From positions 1 to 7,185 of the forward strand of contig CAYTZI010000117.1 of NCBI GenBank assembly GCA_964442335.1: 7,185 bases of DNA. Reading direction: 5' to 3'. The translations under genes and the position numbers were made by a program. Of this stretch, positions 6,325 to 7,185 are shown piece by piece. Under the pieces are notes generated by a model. That model did not search any database. It had not been told where the DNA came from and saw only the letters and a list, made by a program, of their open reading frames with translations. Source of the DNA: JBFYTX01 sp964442335 (GTDB lineage: Bacteria; Chloroflexota; Dehalococcoidia; Dehalococcoidales; RBG-16-60-22). Numbering within the stretch: position 1 is the stretch's first letter; every line of letters begins with the position of its first letter.

Positions 6325-6383
6325 AATACAGTAATATGGCTTTTGCTTTGTTAAATAAATGCTTATTCAAGAAGGGGAAAAAA

Positions 6384-7185
6384 TTGAAAGAAAAAGTCTC
6401 ATTGGTGTGTTTAAACCCTCAGGGTGTGGTTGAAGTTCCGGCGCCTTCGGGGCTCATCAACCCTCGCGTAAAGGATCTGGCAGGCAAGAAGATCGGAATA
6501 ATCTGGGATGGTAAAAAAGGTGGGGATAATTTCTGCATCGCCGTCGAGGAACTGCTGAAAGAAAGGTATCCAACAGCGACGACCATCCGGCTTGTCTGGG
6601 GAGATGCCGAGGCAGCGGAGAAGGCAAAAAAAGAGATGGATACATTCATCTACGGCGTCGGTGATAACGGGATGGGAGGATGGATTCAGTGCCGGCAGGT
6701 AATTGCTTTAGAAAGACTCGGTATACCCGGCGTTTTCGTGATTGGTGAAAACGCTATTCACACTTCTAAAATGTCCGCCGAGGACGCGGGGTTGCCGACG
6801 GTGCGTATCGTAAGCCTGCCTTCCATAGATTATTACCCGAACCGGTTGACCGTGGAGAGTATCAGGCCTGTTGCCAGAGCGTCTATCGATCTCATTATCG
6901 ACGCCCTGACCCGGCCCCTGACAGCGGAAGAAAAAAACCCGGGATTAAAAGTTCAGAAAAAACTAGTCGAAACAGTTAAGGTCACCGCGGAGAGTTATGA
7001 GTCCGCCCTTGACGCATTTAACCAGTTGTACCTTGACAACCACTGGGGCGATGGGTTGCCCCTGATACCTCCCACAGAACAGGCCGTTAAGTGGATGCTA
7101 ACAGGGACCAAGCGTTCTCCCGATGAAGTGATAGGCCGGGTACCTTATCGAAACGGTATCGCCACTGTTGAAAAGATAGCTATTA
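6384..7185 (+). CDS. UGSC-like protein with altered signature motif plus C-terminal domain (runs off window end)
   Basis: 267 codons are visible without a stop. The chosen start is TTG at 6384 with GAAGGGG (6371-6377) six bases upstream. An in-frame ATG at 6336 would add 16 residues but has no ribosome site. Residues 9-172 resemble the UGSC family: L-N-P-x-G near the start, K-I-G-I-I-W-D-x-K-K-G (36-46), then G-V-G-D-N-G-M-G-G-W (91-100), followed by L-E-R-L-G-I-P-G-V-F (109-118). In the family this glycine-rich site reads G-x-G-D-U/C-G-S-C, with redox-active Sec or Cys. Here the positions are Asn95, Gly96, Met97, Gly98, so both redox residues are missing, and no in-frame TGA is present. From about residue 204 a second region follows (LYLDNHWGDGLPLIPPTEQ, then GTKRSPDEVIG and ATVEKIAI). 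I recall this as a conserved segment of larger uncharacterised proteins. No signal peptide is seen, so it should be cytoplasmic. The reaction is unknown. Confidence 0.75.
   Translation, partial: MKEKVSLVCLNPQGVVEVPAPSGLINPRVKDLAGKKIGIIWDGKKGGDNFCIAVEELLKERYPTATTIRLVWGDAEAAEKAKKEMDTFIYGVGDNGMGGWIQCRQVIALERLGIPGVFVIGENAIHTSKMSAEDAGLPTVRIVSLPSIDYYPNRLTVESIRPVARASIDLIIDALTRPLTAEEKNPGLKVQKKLVETVKVTAESYESALDAFNQLYLDNHWGDGLPLIPPTEQAVKWMLTGTKRSPDEVIGRVPYRNGIATVEKIAI

Larger units (their letters stand above)
6035..6383 (+). other. Intergenic region between the module and the UGSC-like gene
   Basis: This 349-base gap contains a strong GC-rich hairpin (6111-6145), a small inverted repeat TAAATC/GATTTA (6173-6190), a possible 24-codon ORF (6250-6324) and the ribosome site of the next gene. 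I see no convincing promoter hexamers. Whether the downstream gene has its own promoter cannot be decided by reading. Confidence 0.5.

Noticed and set aside
6419..6649. Minus-strand frames opposite the UGSC-like gene
   Set aside because: The plus-strand frame is open to the window end with family-like motifs; the minus frames are serine/proline-rich shadows.
6384..7185. Selenoprotein with in-frame TGA at the UGSC site
   Set aside because: The codon at the Sec position is aac (Asn); no in-frame TGA occurs in the visible part.

Overview
The window is ordinary bacterial coding DNA with strong purine-rich Shine-Dalgarno sites. Its two lipoproteins have unusually long Thr/Pro/Ser linkers after the lipid-anchored cysteine. 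That style, together with the gene content (DUF6282 hydrolase, divergent DHDPS-family lyases, family-5 solute-binding lipoproteins, a UGSC-type protein), fits uncultured Chloroflexota such as Dehalococcoidia-like lineages from sediment or groundwater. This placement is inferred from style only; there is no rRNA or marker gene here.

Layout. Bases 1-166 hold the 5' part of a DUF6282-type metal hydrolase gene on the minus strand. A divergent intergenic region (167-468) carries a good plus-strand promoter and a perfect 12-bp palindrome placed where a repressor could block transcription. Four plus-strand genes then follow in the order lyase - binding protein - lyase - binding protein (469-1527, 1587-3209, 3269-4300, 4391-6034). 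This is a tandemly repeated two-gene module with gaps of 59, 59 and 90 bases and no obvious terminator inside. A 349-base gap (6035-6383) contains a strong GC-rich hairpin and perhaps a tiny ORF. The window ends inside a gene (6384 onward) for a UGSC-like protein in which the signature U/C-G-S-C is replaced by N-G-M-G, and which continues into a second conserved domain.

How the genes may work together (inference). The lipoproteins would capture an organic ligand outside the membrane, and the lyase/hydratase-type enzymes would process it in the cytoplasm. The DUF6282 hydrolase and the UGSC-like protein would be further enzymes of the same catabolic island. Both lyases keep the Schiff-base lysine but have lost the threonine pair and tyrosine that define pyruvate-dependent DHDPS chemistry, so classical lysine biosynthesis is unlikely. 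No permease or ATPase gene of the transporter lies in the window. The duplicated module with diverged paralogues, the altered lyase active sites and the altered UGSC motif are the points most worth following up.
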